Assembly: GCA_937915975.1 (NCBI GenBank)
Contig: CALGGL010000143.1
Span: 1-9,431 of the forward strand
DNA: 9,431 nucleotides
DNA from: an uncultured Lachnospiraceae bacterium
GTDB lineage: Bacteria > Bacillota > Clostridia > Lachnospirales > Lachnospiraceae
Direction: 5' to 3'
Numbering within the stretch: position 1 is the stretch's first letter; each line of letters starts with the position of its first letter. Made by a program: the position numbers and the translations under genes. The notes beneath the pieces are model-generated. The model saw only the letters and a program-made list of their open reading frames with translations. It did not search any database and had not been told where the DNA came from. Below, piece by piece: positions 7,544 through 9,431 of this stretch.

Positions 7544-8896
7544 GTGGCAAAGGAAAAACAGGTTTTTTACTGTAAGGAATGCGGCTATGAATCTGCTAAG
7601 TGGTTAGGTCAGTGCCCGGGGTGCCGGGAGTGGAACACATTTGTTGAAGAAAAGATTACTGTAGGTGCCAAGACATCTTCTGCAAAGAAGACGCTTGTAG
7701 CACCTACAAGTATTTTAAAGGTAACTACTGCGGATGAGAGCCGTATAAAAACGGATATAGGAGAATTGGACAGAGTTTTGGGCGGGGGCATAGTAAAAGG
7801 CTCCCTTGTTTTGGTTGGCGGTGATCCGGGTATAGGAAAGTCTACCATATTACTTCAGATGTGTAAGAAGCTGGTGGATAAGGATGTTGAAGTTTTATAT
7901 GTGTCAGGTGAGGAGTCGCTGTCTCAGATAAAAATGCGTGCCGGAAGAATCGGTAAATTCGATAAGGATATGATGCTTCTGTGTGATAACGATATGGATA
8001 ATATTTCATCCGCTATACAAAAGAGTAACGCTGAGGTTGTTATTATTGATTCAATTCAGACTATGCTGGTGGATGAGGTGGGTTCGGCACCGGGCACCGT
8101 TACGCAGGTAAGAGAGGTAACCTCAAGACTTATGCAGCTTGCCAAACAAAATAACGTAGCTGTTTTTATAGTGGGACACGTTACCAAGGAGGGAACCGTA
8201 GCAGGACCGAGAACTCTGGAGCATATGGTAGATTCCGTTTTGTATTTTGAGGGCGATGCCAACAATGGCTTCAGGATATTAAGAGGTGTAAAAAACAGAT
8301 TCGGCTCCACCAATGAAATAGGTGTATTTAATATGACGGATGCAGGGCTTATCGAAGTGGAAAATCCTTCATCGGTTATGCTAAACGGAAGACCTATAGG
8401 CGTTCCGGGTTCGGTTGTTGTTTCTTCCATAGAGGGAACAAGAACAATACTTATAGAACTTCAGGCGCTTGTATGTAAGACCAATTTTAATATGCCGAGA
8501 CGTACCTCTGTGGGAGTGGATTTTAACAGGGTTAACCTTATAATGGCTGTTCTTGAAAAAAGAGCGGGACTTAATTTATGGGGCTATGATGCCTACGTAA
8601 GCATAGCGGGCGGTATGAGGGTAAATGATCCTGCCATAGACCTTGGTATAGCTGCCGCTATTAATTCCAGTCTAAATAACAAGCCGGTGGGTGATAAAAC
8701 GATGATAATCGGCGAAATAGGACTAACCGGCGAGATAAGAGGTGTTACCAATATTATGCAAAGAGTCAAGGAGGCTGACAAGCTCGGCTTTGACACATGT
8801 ATAATACCTAAATCCAATTACGATGAAAAAATGGAAAAGCTTAATATAAAGGTGAAATGTGTCGCATCATTAGTTGAAGCACTCGGTATTATTTAA
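7544..8896 (+). CDS. radA: DNA repair protein RadA (Sms), branch-migration ATPase
   Basis: RadA is a RecA-like ring ATPase/helicase that drives branch migration in recombination and recombinational repair. The 450 residues cover the whole family. A C4 zinc finger uses C10, C13, C24 and C27 (CKECGYESAKWLGQCPGC). The RecA core has Walker A GGDPGIGKST (92-101), Walker B VVIIDS (165-170) and the RadA signature KNRFG (250-254). The C-terminal Lon-like domain (about 285-450) includes SIAGGMRVNDPAIDLGIAAA and GEIGLTGEIRGV. The start is GTG at 7544, in frame with the zinc finger, with AAGGAG at 7531-7536 overlapping the previous stop codon. Linkage to clpC is conserved in Firmicutes, where disA often follows; here the next gene, 60 bases on, is a HAD fragment. 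Confidence 0.96.
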   Translation: MAKEKQVFYCKECGYESAKWLGQCPGCREWNTFVEEKITVGAKTSSAKKTLVAPTSILKVTTADESRIKTDIGELDRVLGGGIVKGSLVLVGGDPGIGKSTILLQMCKKLVDKDVEVLYVSGEESLSQIKMRAGRIGKFDKDMMLLCDNDMDNISSAIQKSNAEVVIIDSIQTMLVDEVGSAPGTVTQVREVTSRLMQLAKQNNVAVFIVGHVTKEGTVAGPRTLEHMVDSVLYFEGDANNGFRILRGVKNRFGSTNEIGVFNMTDAGLIEVENPSSVMLNGRPIGVPGSVVVSSIEGTRTILIELQALVCKTNFNMPRRTSVGVDFNRVNLIMAVLEKRAGLNLWGYDAYVSIAGGMRVNDPAIDLGIAAAINSSLNNKPVGDKTMIIGEIGLTGEIRGVTNIMQRVKEADKLGFDTCIIPKSNYDEKMEKLNIKVKCVASLVEALGII

Positions 8897-8956
8897 ATTT
8901 ATCACATATTGTTGCTTTAATTTTTTTTGTGTGGCATAGAAATTGCAGAGGGATAT

Positions 8957-9277
8957 ATGAATAAGGATATTGCTGTTATTTTTGATTTTAACGGAACCTG
9001 TATATTTGACGGAAAGCTCCATGATCAGGCATGGAAGACTTATATTGAAGAGCTTGCGTCAAGGGAGGTATTAGGTAACGAGATAGAGGATTATATAATA
9101 GGAAAAACCTCAAAGGAAATCCTTGAACATTTTCTCGGTTATGAATTAAATGACAATATGGTCAATCAGTTTTCCGAAGAAAAGGAGAGGATTTATCGTA
9201 TCCTTTTGGCTAAGGCTGATGTAAAGCTTGCCGAAGGACTTGAGGAATTTCTTGATTATATTGTAACAGATTCGTAA
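8957..9277 (+). pseudogene. HAD-superfamily (beta-phosphoglucomutase-like) gene, truncated after 106 codons
   Basis: The N-terminus IAVIFDFNGTCIFDG (residues 5-19) is HAD motif I with nucleophile D10. The following helical part (about 20-90, with IIGKTSKEILEHFLG) resembles the cap domain of beta-phosphoglucomutase/phosphatase-like members, and LAEGLEEFLDYI (91-102) leads back toward the core. The frame then ends in VTDS and a stop. Relatives run to about 210-220 residues, and motifs II (Ser/Thr), III (Lys) and IV (acidic pair) are missing, so the product should be inactive. Motif I reads DxN, not DxD, so the usual acid/base Asp is Asn. The ATG at 8957 follows AGAGGGA at 8947-8953; an in-frame TTG at 8927 has no support. 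Transposase-like sequence follows within about 20 bases of the stop, which suggests the gene was broken by a rearrangement. Confidence 0.65.
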
Positions 9278-9293
9278 CGGAGTTGGTATACAA

Positions 9294-9431
9294 ATCGTGA
9301 ACAATGGCACAAGGACAAATATGATTCATTGATTTACCTTTATTTCCTTTAATTTGTAAATTGGCATGAACTTCATCCATTTCAATATAAAGTACTTTCG
9401 GAGTATTTTCTACTTTGATAATATCTTCATG
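9294..9431 (-). mobile_element. Internal fragment of a transposase, ISLre2/UPF0236-like
   Basis: Read from 9431 downward on the minus strand, the open frame encodes about 46 coherent residues, including KVLYIEMDEVHANLQIKG followed by a basic stretch and ICPCAIVHD. This resembles the central catalytic region of ISLre2-family transposases (LYIEADEDHVxLQ ... VHEG). The frame stays open to a stop at 9212-9210, but below about 9294 the residues stop looking like the family and then run antisense to the HAD gene. The N-terminal part would lie beyond the window. The C-terminal part, several hundred bases, is missing, and no terminal inverted repeat is visible, so this is a remnant or a rearrangement boundary, not an intact insertion. 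Confidence 0.55.

Noticed and set aside
8900..8930. T8 run at 8921-8928 after radA as an intrinsic terminator
   Set aside because: No GC-containing stem precedes it. The only pairing, CACA with TGTG, would put the T run in the loop.
9332..9361. ATTTAC ... GTAAAT inverted repeat as an insertion-sequence end
   Set aside because: The arms are only 6 bp and lie within the coherent minus-strand transposase reading frame.

Overview
The window looks like a chromosomal segment of a low-GC Gram-positive anaerobe of class Clostridia, most likely family Lachnospiraceae (Butyrivibrio/Roseburia type). The grounds are AT-rich DNA, strong AGGAGG-type ribosome binding sites, the clpC-radA gene order of Firmicutes, a YtrA-type GntR regulator, and a cytosolic LacI-like sensor protein with no DNA-binding head. 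The family assignment is inference; no rRNA or other marker gene is present.

Layout. Bases 1-1033 (minus strand) hold the N-terminal 344 residues of a periplasmic-binding-protein/LacI-like sensor whose C-terminus lies outside the window. A 184-base divergent intergenic region carries a candidate promoter for each direction and a perfect 7-bp-arm inverted repeat. On the plus strand from 1218 to 6977 lie five tightly packed genes, purM-purN-purD-gntR-clpC, with a 7-base overlap, 21- and 14-base gaps and a 4-base overlap, so they look like one transcription unit. After a 141-base gap with promoter-like elements come a small acidic protein of unknown function (7119-7532) and radA (7544-8896). A HAD-fold gene starts at 8957 but breaks off after 106 codons. 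The last ~140 bases read, on the minus strand, as an internal fragment of a transposase that resembles the ISLre2/UPF0236 family.

Function. PurD, PurN and PurM catalyse steps 2, 3 and 5 of de novo purine (IMP) synthesis; purF, purL and the later genes are not in the window. ClpC is a complete two-ring AAA+ unfoldase with a ClpP-binding LGF loop, so it is a protease component. RadA is a complete branch-migration/recombination ATPase. In Bacillus-type genomes clpC follows ctsR-mcsA-mcsB and is followed by radA-disA. Here a single GntR regulator takes the ctsR-mcsAB position and the gene after radA is a broken HAD gene.

No clearly new multi-gene system is visible. The points most worth a second look are the purine-GntR-ClpC linkage, the ClpC that keeps phosphoarginine-site glutamates without a local mcsB, the unexplained 137-aa protein between clpC and radA, the divergent-promoter palindrome, and the HAD/transposase junction at the right end. 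No tRNA, rRNA, CRISPR array, riboswitch or convincing intrinsic terminator was found.
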